Positions 33,198 through 42,928 of a stretch of DNA of 64,000 bases are shown in pieces. This stretch comes from Saccharothrix carnea (lineage in GTDB: Bacteria > Actinomycetota > Actinomycetes > Mycobacteriales > Pseudonocardiaceae): contig NZ_PYAX01000013.1 in assembly GCF_003014735.1 (NCBI RefSeq), forward strand, positions 62,001-126,000. Direction: 5' to 3'. Each line of letters starts with the position of its first letter. Within the stretch, counting starts at the first letter, position 1. The position numbers were made by a program, and so were the translations under genes. A model generated the notes under the pieces. That model was not told the origin of the DNA. It was given only the letters and a program-made list of their open reading frames with translations, and did not search any database.

Positions 33198-34484
33198 TCA
33201 GGGGCGGTGCGTTTCCCGCAACCCGAGCACCGATGCCAGCGTCACCACGCCCATGACCAGCAGGAACGCCGACACCGACAGCGACGTGCCGGTCGCGACC
33301 AGCAACGCCGTCATGATGAACGGTGTGCCGCCGCTGACCAGGATCGACGCCAACTGGTACGCCAGCGAGGCGCCCGAGTACCGCACCTGAGGCTCGAACA
33401 GCTCCGCCAGGTACGCCGCCACCGGCCCGTAGACCAGGCTCGACCCGATGCCGGACACGGCCAGCGCGACGAAGATCAGCCCGAGCGACGCGGTGTCGAT
33501 CAGCCAGAAGTACGGGAACGCCCACACGATCATCGCCACCGCGCCCGCCACGATCAGCGGACGCCTGCCGTGCCGGTCCGACCAACGCCCCGCCAGCAGG
33601 ATGACCGGCACGCTGACCAGCGACGACAGCAGCGTCACCACCAGCACCGAGTTCCGCGCCAGCCCCAGCTCACGGGTCGCGTAGTCGAGCACCCCGGCGA
33701 TGCTCACGTAGAACACGGCGTTGGACGCGAACATCAGCCCCGCGCCGAGCAGCACCGGCCGCCGGTGCGTGCGCAGCACCTCCTTCAACGGCGCGGGCGG
33801 CGGCCCGGAAGGACGGCGTTCCTTGATCTCCCGGAACACCGGGCTGTCCTCCACCTTCAGCTGGATGAACAGCACCACCGGGAACAGCAGCGCGCTCGCC
33901 AGGAACGGCACCCGCCACCCCCACGCGGCGAAGTCGGCGGGCGGCACGGTCGCGCCCACGACCAGGAACGCCACGTTGCCCAGGATCACCCCGAGCGGCA
34001 CGCCCGCCTGCCCGAACGTCCCGGCGAACCCGCGCCGCTCCGGCCCGGCGGTCTCGGTCAGCAGCAGCACGACGCCGCCCCACTGCCCGCCCACCGCGAT
34101 GCCCTGCAGGAACCGCAGCACCACGAGCAGCACCGGCGCCAGCACACCCAGCGTCGCGCTGGTCGGCAGCAGGCCGATCAGGAACGTCGCCGCGGCCATC
34201 AGCGCCAGGCACGTCACCAGCGCGGGCTTGCGGCCGAACTTGTCGCCGACGTGCCCGAACACCAGCCCGCCGACCGGCCGGGCGATGAACCCGGCCCAGA
34301 ACGTGCTGAACGACAGCAGCAGCCCGATCAGCGGCGACGCCTCGGGGAAGAACAACTTCGGGAACACCAGCGCCGCGGCGGTCGCGTAGATGAAGAAGTC
34401 GTACCACTCGAGCGACGAGCCGACGAGCCCGGCCGCCATGAGTTTGCGCAACGTGCGCCGCTCGGGGGGAGCGGTCGTGACCAT
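33198..34484 (-). CDS. MHS-family MFS transporter (acyl-CoA carboxylase operon)
   Basis: A 428-residue transporter with twelve helices. GSSLEWYDFFIYATAAALVF is the MHS signature and GHVGDKFGRKPAL the loop motif; the end FEPQVRYSGASLAYQLASIL is also typical. It starts 13 bases after the acyl-CoA carboxylase stop and should be cotranscribed with it. It is probably an importer for the organic acid that enters that pathway. Confidence 0.85.
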   Translation of the reverse strand: MVTTAPPERRTLRKLMAAGLVGSSLEWYDFFIYATAAALVFPKLFFPEASPLIGLLLSFSTFWAGFIARPVGGLVFGHVGDKFGRKPALVTCLALMAAATFLIGLLPTSATLGVLAPVLLVVLRFLQGIAVGGQWGGVVLLLTETAGPERRGFAGTFGQAGVPLGVILGNVAFLVVGATVPPADFAAWGWRVPFLASALLFPVVLFIQLKVEDSPVFREIKERRPSGPPPAPLKEVLRTHRRPVLLGAGLMFASNAVFYVSIAGVLDYATRELGLARNSVLVVTLLSSLVSVPVILLAGRWSDRHGRRPLIVAGAVAMIVWAFPYFWLIDTASLGLIFVALAVSGIGSSLVYGPVAAYLAELFEPQVRYSGASLAYQLASILVSGGTPFIMTALLVATGTSLSVSAFLLVMGVVTLASVLGLRETHRP

Positions 34485-34497
34485 GTGCTGTTCCCTT

Positions 34498-37464
34498 TCA
34501 CCAGGTGTCCACGAACGGGCGTTTCTTGCCGGTCCTGACCTGGACGGGGTCGGGACCGGTGAGCAGGGTGGTGATCCAGCGCCGGGTGTCGGCGGGGTCG
34601 ATCACGTCGTCGATCTCGTAGGCGGAGGCCACGTTGAGCGCCTTGCCGTGCTCGTAGGCGGCGGAGACCATCGCCTCGAACATCTCCTTGCGCTGCGCCG
34701 GGTCGTCGATGGCGTCCAGCTCGCGCCGGTACCCGAGCCGCACCGCGCCTTCCAGCCCCATCGGGCCGAACTCGCCGCTGGGCCACGACACCGCGAACAG
34801 CGGCACCTTCAAGCTGCCCGCCGCCATCGCCTGCGCACCCAGCCCGTAGGCCTTGCGCAGTGCCACGAACCCGAACGGCACGTCGAGGTTCGCGCCGGCC
34901 ACGAGCATCCGGGTCAGGTGCCGCACGGTCGCCGTCCGCTCGGCGTCCGGCCCGACCATGAACCCCGGCGTGTCGCACAACGACACCACCGGCAGGTCGA
35001 ACGCGTCGCACAGCTGCAGGAACCGTGCGGCCTTGTCGGCGGAGTTCGCGTCGATCGCGCCGCCGAGGTGGCCGGGGTCGTTCGCGATCAGCCCCAACGG
35101 CCGACCCTCGACCCGGACCAGCGCGGTGACGATGCCGCGTCCGAACTCCGGCCGCAGCTCCAGCACCGAGCCGGTGTCCGCGACCGTCTCCACCACGGAC
35201 CGCACGTCGTAGGCGCGGACCCGGTTCTCCGGCACGAGGTGGCGCAGCAGCCGCTGGTCGGCGCACTCCCACGCGTCCACTGGCCCTTGGAAGTACGACA
35301 GGTACTTCTTGGCCACCGCGACGGCCTCGGCCTCGTCGGACACCAGCACGTCGATCACGCCGTTGGGCACCTGCACGTCGACCGGCCCGACCTCTTCCGG
35401 CCGGAACACGCCGAGCCCACCGCCCTCGATCATGGCCGGGCCGCCCATGCCGATCGTCGCGTCACGGGTCGCGATCACCACGTCGCACGTGCCCAGCAGC
35501 ACGGCGTTGCCGGCGAAGCAGCGGCCGGACGCGATGCCGATCAGCGGCACCAGTCCGGAGAGCTTGGCGAACAGGTGGAACGCCAGGCAGTCCAGCCCGC
35601 TCACGCCGCCGTGGTCGGTGTCGCCGGGCCGCCCGCCGCCACCCTCGGCGAACAGCACCACGGGCAGCCGGCGCTGCTCGGCCAGCTCGAACATCCGGTC
35701 CTTCTTGGCGTGGTTGCGCAGGCCCTGCGTGCCCGCCATGACCGTGTAGTCGTAGGACATCGCGACGACCTGGCCGCCGTTCACCGTGCCGACGCCCGCC
35801 ACCAAACCGTCCGCCGGCGTGCGTTCGACCAGCTCGTCCAACGACCGGCGGCGGCGTTGCGCGGCGATGGCCAACCCGCCGTACTCCACGAACTCCTCGC
35901 ACAGGTCGGCGATGTTCTCCCGGACCGTGCGGCGGCCGGCCGCGTGCCGCTTCGCCTCCGCCTCGGGACGTGAGAAGTCGTGCCGCGCCAGCGTTTCGGC
36001 GAGGTCGGGCCGCACGTCGTCCAGGTCGACCTCGACGGCCTTCTCCTCGACGGCCACGTCGACGCCCTCGGCGAGCAACGCGCCTTCCGCGACCGTGTCG
36101 CCGACCTCGACCAGCACCCGCGCGTCACCGATCGGCACGACGTGCTGCATCTTCATCGCTTCCACGACGACCGTGCCGTCCTCGACCGCGACGACGGTTC
36201 CCTGCACGGGAGCGCGCGCTCCGGTGTCCTCACGGGGCAGTGAATCGACCAGGCCCGTGTGCGCCTTCAGCACGTCCGGGTGGTCCAGCAGCCCGCGCAG
36301 GAAGCCGATGTTGGTCCTGGCACCGTCCACTGTGAATTCGTCCAGCGCGCGGCGGGCGCGGCGCAGCGCGGTGTCCAGGTCGTCGGCATGCACCACGACC
36401 TTGGCCAGCAGCGGGTCGAAGCCCAGGCCCGCGCGGTAGCCGATGGACGCGTGCGTGTCGACCCGCACGCCCGGTCCCGTTGGCGGGACGAACGCCGAAA
36501 GCCGTCCCGTGGACGTCAGGCTCACGCGCAGTTGCAGCGCGCTGCCGCGTGGCGTGTGGGTCAGGTCCGGCTCGGTCTCGGCCGCCAGCAGCAGTTGGGC
36601 GCGCACCAGGTCCAGCCCGGTGACCTGCTCGGTGACGGTGTGCTCGACCTGCAGGCGCGGGTTGGCCTCCAGGAACGCGAACCGGCCGTCCGGCGCGACC
36701 AGGAACTCGACCGTGCCCAGCCCGGTGTACCGGACGGCACGCGCGATCGTCGTCGCCGCGTCGTGCAGCGCGGACCGCAGCCCGGGGGAGAGGTCCGGCG
36801 CGGGCGCGATCTCGACCAGCTTCTGGTGCCGGACCTGCAACGAGCAGTCCCGGTCGCCGAGCACCGTCGTGCCGACCAACTGCACCTCGACGTGCCGCGC
36901 GGGCTCCAGCAGCTCCTCCACGAACACGGTGTCGTCGCCGAACGCGGCCAGCGCCTCGGCCCGGCACCGCTCGACGGCGGCTTTGAGGTCGGCCAGGCGC
37001 CGCACCACGCGCACGCCCTTGCCGCCGCCACCGGCGACGGCCTTCACGACGACCGCGCCGTGCGCCTTGAAGAACTCCTCGAACCCGTCCTCGGCACCCG
37101 CGAGCACCGGCACGCCCACCTCGGCGGCCAGGGCGCGGGCCCGGCTCTTGTCGCCGAGCAGCTCCAGCACCTCCGGCGGCGGGCCGACGAACGTCAGCCC
37201 GGCCTCGGCGCAGCGGCGGGCGAACCCGGCGTTCTCGGCCAGGAACCCGTAGCCGGGGTGCACCAGGTCGCACCCCTCGGCGGCGGCGAGCACCGCGTCC
37301 GCGTCCAGGTAGGAGCCTTGGAGCCGGACCGCGCGGTCGGCGAACCGGCCGTGCGCGTCGTCGGAGTCGGTGACCAGGGCGACGGTCCGCCAGCCGAGGT
37401 CGGCGGCGGCGCGCAGCACCCGGACGGCGATCTCTCCCCGGTTGGCGACGAGCAGCGTGGGCAC
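34498..37464 (-). CDS. Single-chain acyl-CoA carboxylase (biotin carboxylase-BCCP-carboxyltransferase)
   Basis: A 988-residue fusion. Residues 1-400 are biotin carboxylase (LLVANRGEIAVRVLRA, KAVAGGGGKGVRVV, FLEANPRLQVEHTVTE). A biotin carrier domain follows, with VVEAMKMQH and the biotinyl Lys at residue 438. Residues about 490-988 are a carboxyltransferase (GLVAGVGTVNGGQVVAMSYD; GFMVGPDAERTATVRHLTRM). Most actinobacteria keep these on separate chains. The likely reaction is ATP-dependent carboxylation of a short acyl-CoA; the exact substrate is unknown. GTG 37464 follows GGAGG, and a TetR-type operator overlaps that site. Confidence 0.88.
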   Translation of the reverse strand: MPTLLVANRGEIAVRVLRAAADLGWRTVALVTDSDDAHGRFADRAVRLQGSYLDADAVLAAAEGCDLVHPGYGFLAENAGFARRCAEAGLTFVGPPPEVLELLGDKSRARALAAEVGVPVLAGAEDGFEEFFKAHGAVVVKAVAGGGGKGVRVVRRLADLKAAVERCRAEALAAFGDDTVFVEELLEPARHVEVQLVGTTVLGDRDCSLQVRHQKLVEIAPAPDLSPGLRSALHDAATTIARAVRYTGLGTVEFLVAPDGRFAFLEANPRLQVEHTVTEQVTGLDLVRAQLLLAAETEPDLTHTPRGSALQLRVSLTSTGRLSAFVPPTGPGVRVDTHASIGYRAGLGFDPLLAKVVVHADDLDTALRRARRALDEFTVDGARTNIGFLRGLLDHPDVLKAHTGLVDSLPREDTGARAPVQGTVVAVEDGTVVVEAMKMQHVVPIGDARVLVEVGDTVAEGALLAEGVDVAVEEKAVEVDLDDVRPDLAETLARHDFSRPEAEAKRHAAGRRTVRENIADLCEEFVEYGGLAIAAQRRRRSLDELVERTPADGLVAGVGTVNGGQVVAMSYDYTVMAGTQGLRNHAKKDRMFELAEQRRLPVVLFAEGGGGRPGDTDHGGVSGLDCLAFHLFAKLSGLVPLIGIASGRCFAGNAVLLGTCDVVIATRDATIGMGGPAMIEGGGLGVFRPEEVGPVDVQVPNGVIDVLVSDEAEAVAVAKKYLSYFQGPVDAWECADQRLLRHLVPENRVRAYDVRSVVETVADTGSVLELRPEFGRGIVTALVRVEGRPLGLIANDPGHLGGAIDANSADKAARFLQLCDAFDLPVVSLCDTPGFMVGPDAERTATVRHLTRMLVAGANLDVPFGFVALRKAYGLGAQAMAAGSLKVPLFAVSWPSGEFGPMGLEGAVRLGYRRELDAIDDPAQRKEMFEAMVSAAYEHGKALNVASAYEIDDVIDPADTRRWITTLLTGPDPVQVRTGKKRPFVDTW

Positions 37465-37473
37465 TTTAACCTC

Positions 37474-37489
37474 CTGAGCGACCGCTTAG
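37474..37489. promoter_or_regulatory. CTAAGC-type operator before acyl-CoA carboxylase
   Basis: CTGAGC-gacc-GCTTAG, one mismatch from the palindrome CTAAGC-N4-GCTTAG seen at 39651, 39669 and 48857. It touches the GGAGG of the carboxylase gene, so bound repressor would block initiation. Confidence 0.65.
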
Positions 37490-37621
37490 TATGTGACCGC
37501 GGTCGCATAGTGGCACCTGGACTTAGCGTTCGTCCAGAGGGAACCGATGCACCTGTCGAGGCGTCCTTGGAGAAACCCGAGGTCAAGGGCGTGACACAGA
37601 GCAGGCCAGGAGGCACCCACC

Positions 37622-38419
37622 GTGGTTTTCAAGAGGATGTTGCGCGCGTTCGGAGTCGGCGGTCCCTCGGTGGACACGGTGCTGGCCAACCCCAACGTGC
37701 GGCCGGGTGAGCCGGTCACCGGCGAGGTCCGCATCGCGGGCGGCGACCACGCCGCCGACATCGACCAGGTCAAGTTGTCGCTGGTCACCCGCGTCGAGGT
37801 GGAGAGCGGAGACAACGAGTACAACCGCAACACCGAGTTCGCCCAGGTCGTGGTGGGGCAGCGGATCGCCGTCGCGCCGGGGCAGAACCTGGTGCTGCCG
37901 TTCCAGTTCCCGGTGCCGTTCGAGACGCCGCTGACCGTCGTGCACGGCCGGCACCTGCACGGCATGACGATGGGCCTGCGCACGGAGCTGGAGGTGCGCG
38001 GCGCCGTCGACCCCGGCGACCTCGACCCGGTGGCCGTGCACCCGACGCGGTCGCAGGAGCACGTGCTCAACGCGTTCGGCGCGCTCGGGTTCCGCTTCCA
38101 GCGGGCCGACAACGAGGCCGGGCGCATCCACGGCGTGCCGCAGCAGCTGCCGTTCTACCAGGAGATCGAGTTCCTGCCGCCGGGGCAGTTCCTGGGCAAG
38201 ATCGCCCAGCTGGAGCTGACCTTCGTGACCGACCCGCACCGGCTGTTCGTGGTGCTGGAGGCGGACCGCCGCGGCGGGCTGTTCCGGGCGGGCGGCGACT
38301 CGTTCGGGCACTTCGCCATGTCGCACGATGAGGTGATCCGCACGGACTGGGCGGCGCTGCTGCACCAGTGGATGGACCAGGTCTCCGGCAGGCGATCTTC
38401 CCACGGTTTCGGCCACTAG
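37622..38419 (+). CDS. spo0M: Spo0M-family sporulation-control protein
   Basis: A 265-residue protein from GTG 37622 with AGGAGG about 9 bases upstream. The Spo0M/arrestin-like beta fold shows in VFKRMLRAFGVGGPSVDTVL, VRPGEPVTGEVRIAGGDHAA and the late LFVVLEADRRGGLFRAGGDS. Spo0M modulates sporulation entry in Bacillus; the actinobacterial role is unclear. The frame stops at 38419 after HGFGH, while an acidic, family-like tail continues in another frame to 38556 (see findings). Confidence 0.85.
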   Translation: MVFKRMLRAFGVGGPSVDTVLANPNVRPGEPVTGEVRIAGGDHAADIDQVKLSLVTRVEVESGDNEYNRNTEFAQVVVGQRIAVAPGQNLVLPFQFPVPFETPLTVVHGRHLHGMTMGLRTELEVRGAVDPGDLDPVAVHPTRSQEHVLNAFGALGFRFQRADNEAGRIHGVPQQLPFYQEIEFLPPGQFLGKIAQLELTFVTDPHRLFVVLEADRRGGLFRAGGDSFGHFAMSHDEVIRTDWAALLHQWMDQVSGRRSSHGFGH

Positions 38420-38556
38420 GACGGTCGCCGCGGAGGTCACCGGTCGGTGGGTCGCCCACCGGCCGGGCCGCCGCTGGCGCTGCGGCCGGCGCGTTCGGTG
38501 GGGATGATGACGAAGAGGCCCTCGACGAGGTCGGGGACTTCTTCGAAGGCGACTAA
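38420..38556 (+). pseudogene. Possible out-of-frame tail of spo0M
   Basis: After the spo0M stop the -1 frame is open and encodes RAAAGAAAGAFGG followed by DDDEEALDEVGDFFEGD and a TAA at 38554-38556. Fifteen bases later the next gene starts. Ala/Gly-rich then acidic tails end many actinobacterial Spo0M proteins, so this looks like coding sequence separated by a stop and a frameshift. It could also be a sequencing error, or an independent small frame starting at GTG 38368. Confidence 0.35.
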
Positions 38557-38571
38557 CCGGCAGGAGGCATC

Positions 38572-38844
38572 GTGGGCATCGGCGGTGTGATCAGCGCTCT
38601 GATCGTGGGTCTCATCATCGGCTTGCTCGGCAAGCTCATCGCGCCGGGCAAGCAGGCCATCCCCATCTGGCTGACGATCATCGTCGGCATCGTGGCGGCG
38701 TTCCTGGGCACGTTCGTCGCCCGGGCGCTCGGCGTGGAGGACACGCCCGGCATCGACTGGATCGAGATCATCGTGCAGGTGATCATCGCCGCCATCGGCG
38801 TCAGCCTCGTCGCAGGGTTCTACGGCAAGAAATCCGTCCGCTGA
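38572..38844 (+). CDS. GlsB/YeaQ/YmgE family small membrane protein
   Basis: A 90-residue protein from GTG 38572 behind GGCAGGAGG. Three hydrophobic helices with Gly patterns (ISALIVGLIIGLLGKLIAPG, IIVGIVAAFLGTFVARALGV, IIAAIGVSLVAGFYG) define the transglycosylase-associated/GlsB family, linked to general stress. It probably shares a transcript with spo0M. Confidence 0.88.
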   Translation: MGIGGVISALIVGLIIGLLGKLIAPGKQAIPIWLTIIVGIVAAFLGTFVARALGVEDTPGIDWIEIIVQVIIAAIGVSLVAGFYGKKSVR

Positions 38845-38864
38845 CCCACCTCACCGCCCTCCAC

Positions 38865-38989
38865 CCGCGCGTGTCCTACGTTCCGGTACCCCATGTTGAA
38901 CACTCGGGACGGCCGACCGCCGTTCTGAACGTTCAACATGGGCGTTCTGAACGTAGGACACGCGTGACGCGAACGTAGGACACGCGCGG
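38865..38989. repeat. Nested REP-like inverted repeat element
   Basis: Outer perfect 19-base arms at 38865-38883 and 38971-38989 (core GAACGTAGGACACGCG). A further direct copy of that core lies at 38949-38964. Inner perfect 12-base arms CCCATGTTGAAC (38890-38901) and GTTCAACATGGG (38931-38942). CGTTCTGAACGT is also repeated directly at 38921 and 38943. It lies between convergent genes and could fold into a large cruciform or act as a terminator. Confidence 0.8.
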
Positions 38990-39610
38990 TCAGGTGGGGG
39001 TGCCCACCATGCGCAGGACCAGGTCGGCGTAGAGGTCGCCGATCTCGGTGGGGGTGCGGCGGCCGGACGGCTGGTACCAGCGGGCCACGTCGATGCACAG
39101 CGAGAGCACCGCCAGGGTCGCCCCGCGCACGTCGGGCACGTCGAACACGCCCGCCCGCACGCCCTCGGTGATCATGTCGCGCACGGCCGCCTCGATGCGC
39201 CGCCGCAGCTCCACCACCTCGGCCAGGTGCTCCGGCGTCAACGCGCTCAACTCGTACTGAACGACCCGCGCCGTCGTGTGGTACTCCGCGTGCCACGACG
39301 CGAACGCCCGCACGGCCGCCGCCAGCCGCTCCACGGGGTCCACCTCGGACACACCGGTCAGCACCGACAGCGACGTGGCGTGCCCGATCCGCGAGATCTG
39401 GAACAGCAGTTCCTCTTTGGACCGGTAGTGGATGTAGACCGCGGCCGGTGACATGCCCGCCTGCGCCGCGATGTCCCGGGTCGTCGTCGCGTGGTACCCG
39501 CGCACCGAGAACGCGGCGGCGGCCGCGATCAGCATCCGGCGGGCCGCCGGCGGCGTCACGGACGACCACGTCTCATCCAGGAGCGCGAACTCACCACTGG
39601 TCGTCGTCAC
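38990..39610 (-). CDS. TetR-family regulator of the acyl-CoA regulon
   Basis: A 206-residue TetR protein from GTG 39610 behind AAGGAGG. The helix-turn-helix is TTRDIAAQAGMSPAAVYIHY after RRMLIAAAAAFSVRGYHATT. The helical C-terminus (RVVQYELSALTPEHLAEVVE and TLAVLSLCIDVARWYQPSGR) resembles TetR repressors of fatty-acid catabolism. It is divergent from the acyl-CoA dehydrogenase operon across two tandem palindromes. A candidate promoter (TTGCTT, 17 bases, TAGCCT at 39671-39648 on the minus strand) overlaps both, implying self-repression. Confidence 0.88.
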   Translation of the reverse strand: MTTTSGEFALLDETWSSVTPPAARRMLIAAAAAFSVRGYHATTTRDIAAQAGMSPAAVYIHYRSKEELLFQISRIGHATSLSVLTGVSEVDPVERLAAAVRAFASWHAEYHTTARVVQYELSALTPEHLAEVVELRRRIEAAVRDMITEGVRAGVFDVPDVRGATLAVLSLCIDVARWYQPSGRRTPTEIGDLYADLVLRMVGTPT

Positions 39611-39650
39611 AGTCGACCCTCCTTGACACGAACCCGAACGATACCGCAGG

Positions 39651-39684
39651 CTAAGCACACGCTTAGACCTAAGCAACCGCTTAG
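39651..39684. promoter_or_regulatory. Tandem CTAAGC-N4-GCTTAG operators
   Basis: Two perfect palindromes: CTAAGC-acac-GCTTAG at 39651-39666 and CTAAGC-aacc-GCTTAG at 39669-39684, offset by 18 bases. They lie between the divergent tetR and acyl-CoA dehydrogenase genes. The same 16-mer with spacer aacc recurs at 48857-48872, and a one-mismatch copy at 37474-37489. Confidence 0.8.
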
Positions 39685-39700
39685 TATGGAGGATGCGAGA

Positions 39701-40846
39701 GTGCGCCGCACGCTGTTCGAACCCGACCACGAAGCGTTCCGCGAGACCGCGCAGGCGTTCTGCGACCGCACCCTCCGCCCGAACTACGAGCGGTTCGTCG
39801 AGCAGCGCCACATCGACCGCGACGTGTGGCTCGAAGCGGGCAAGCAGGGCCTGCTCGGCCTGGAGGTCCCCGAGGAGTACGGCGGCAGCGGCGCGAACGA
39901 CTACCGGTTCAACGCCGTGCTCGGCGAGGAGCTGTCCAAGGTCAGCGCCGGCATGTCGTCCTGCCTGGGCATCCACGGCGACGTCGTCGCCCCCTACCTG
40001 GTCGACCTGTGCACCGAGGAGCAGAAGCAGCGCTGGCTGCCCCGGTTCTGCTCGGGCGAGATGACGACCGGCATCGGCATGACCGAGCCCTCCGGCGGCT
40101 CCGACCTCGCCGCGCTCAAGAGCAACGCCGTGAAGCAAGGCGACGACTGGGTCCTCAACGGCTCCAAGACCTTCATCACCAACGGCTTCTCCGCCGACAT
40201 GATCGTGGTCGCCGCGCGCACCAGCCCGGAGAAGAAGGCCAGGGGCATCACCCTGTTCGCCGTCGAGACCGGCATGAAGGGCTTCCAGCGCGGCCGCAAG
40301 CTCGACAAGGTCGGCCAACCCGAGTCCGACACCGCCGAGCTGTTCTTCGAGGACGTGCGCGTGCCGCAGGAAAACGTGATCGGCGAGGTCGACCAAGGCT
40401 TCATCTACATGATGGAACGCCTGCCGCAGGAACGCCTCGGCGGTGCGATCTCCAACCTGGCCCACGCCAAGCAGATCCTGCTCGAGACGATCGAGTACAC
40501 CAAGGAGCGCAAGGCGTTCGGCCAGTCCATCGGCTCGTTCCAGCACAACAAGTTCACCCTCGCCGAGCTGGTCACCAAGATCGACATCACGCAGGCGTTC
40601 CTGGACCAGTGCACCGACGCGCACACCCGCCGCGAGCTGACCGCCGTGGACGCGGCGAAGGCGAAGTGGTGGAGCGCGGACGTGCAGAACGACGTCATCG
40701 ACGCGTGCGTGCAGCTGCACGGCGGCTACGGCTACATGACCGAGTACCGCGTGGCCCGCGCCTGGATGGACGCCCGGGTGACCCGGATCTGGGCCGGCTC
40801 CAACGAGATCATGAAGGAACTCATCGGCCGCGACCTCGGCCTCTAG
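39701..40846 (+). CDS. Acyl-CoA dehydrogenase
   Basis: A 381-residue flavoenzyme. IGMTEPSGGSDLAALKSNAV is the first family signature and QLHGGYGYMTEYRVARAWMD the second, with ITNGFSADMIVVAART and the C-terminal RIWAGSNEIMKELIGRDLGL. It oxidises acyl-CoA to enoyl-CoA using FAD. GTG 39701 was chosen for GGAGG at 39688-39692; the ATG at 39686 lies inside the operator/leader. First gene of an operon with thiolase and SDR. Confidence 0.92.
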   Translation: MRRTLFEPDHEAFRETAQAFCDRTLRPNYERFVEQRHIDRDVWLEAGKQGLLGLEVPEEYGGSGANDYRFNAVLGEELSKVSAGMSSCLGIHGDVVAPYLVDLCTEEQKQRWLPRFCSGEMTTGIGMTEPSGGSDLAALKSNAVKQGDDWVLNGSKTFITNGFSADMIVVAARTSPEKKARGITLFAVETGMKGFQRGRKLDKVGQPESDTAELFFEDVRVPQENVIGEVDQGFIYMMERLPQERLGGAISNLAHAKQILLETIEYTKERKAFGQSIGSFQHNKFTLAELVTKIDITQAFLDQCTDAHTRRELTAVDAAKAKWWSADVQNDVIDACVQLHGGYGYMTEYRVARAWMDARVTRIWAGSNEIMKELIGRDLGL

Positions 40847-40865
40847 GACTGCAGGAGACACCGCC

Positions 40866-42068
<1,203 letters not shown>

Positions 42069-42830
42069 ATGGGAATCCTGGACAAGTTCCGGCTGGACGG
42101 GCAGGTCGCGATCGTCACCGGCGCGTCGTCCGGCTTGGGCGTGGCGTTCGCCAAGGGCCTCGCCGAGGCCGGTGCGGACGTGGTGCTCGCCGCACGGCGG
42201 GTGGAACGGCTCAAGGACACCGCGCAGCTGGTGGAGAGCACCGGTCGGCGCGCGCTGATCGTGCAGGCGGACGTGGCGCAGCCGGACGACTGCCGTGAGG
42301 TGGCCCGTGCGGCGGCGGAGTTCGGCCCGGTGCACGTGCTGGTGAACAACGCGGGTGTGGCGTCGGCGGTGCCCGCGTCCCGGGAGACGCCCGAGCAGTT
42401 CCTCGGCGTCATGGACGTCAACCTCAACGGCACCTACTGGATGGCGCAGGCGGCGGCGGCCGTGATGACCGGCGGCGGGTCGATCATCAACATCTCCAGC
42501 GTGCTCGGCCTGGTCTCCGGCGGGCTGCCGCAGGCCGCGTACTCGGCGTCGAAGGCGGGCGTGATCGGCCTGACCCGCGACCTGGCGCAGCAGTGGACCG
42601 GCCGCAAGGGCATCCGGGTCAACGCGATCGCGCCCGGCTACTTCGCCTCCGAGATGACCGACCAGTACCCCGAGGGCTACCTCGAAGCGCACATCTCGAA
42701 GCTGCCGATGGGCCGGGTGGGCGACCCGGAGGAACTGGCGGCGGCAGTCGTGTTCCTGGCGTCGGCGGCGGGCGGCTACACCACCGGCCAGACGTTCGTG
42801 GTCGACGGCGGCGTCACGATCGGCAGCTGA
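42069..42830 (+). CDS. SDR-family 3-hydroxyacyl dehydrogenase-like protein
   Basis: A 253-residue short-chain dehydrogenase. TGASSGLGVAFAKGLAEAGA binds the nucleotide, LVNNAG follows, and ISSVLG with YSASKAG gives Ser-Tyr-Lys. It starts directly after the thiolase stop. In this operon it is likely to act on a 3-hydroxyacyl-CoA or related alcohol. Confidence 0.85.
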   Translation: MGILDKFRLDGQVAIVTGASSGLGVAFAKGLAEAGADVVLAARRVERLKDTAQLVESTGRRALIVQADVAQPDDCREVARAAAEFGPVHVLVNNAGVASAVPASRETPEQFLGVMDVNLNGTYWMAQAAAAVMTGGGSIINISSVLGLVSGGLPQAAYSASKAGVIGLTRDLAQQWTGRKGIRVNAIAPGYFASEMTDQYPEGYLEAHISKLPMGRVGDPEELAAAVVFLASAAGGYTTGQTFVVDGGVTIGS

Positions 42831-42928
42831 TCGTCCATGGGTGGAATTCCCGACTTGTGACCCACCGCGGCGGCGCGGCGATCTAGCCTGGCGTTCAGGG
42901 GAGATCGCCGTCCGCACGGGGGAGTTCC

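Noticed and set aside
38380-38419. Programmed -1 frameshift site in spo0M
   Set aside because: No X-XXY-YYZ slippery heptamer or downstream pseudoknot could be recognised; kept only as a possible broken tail.
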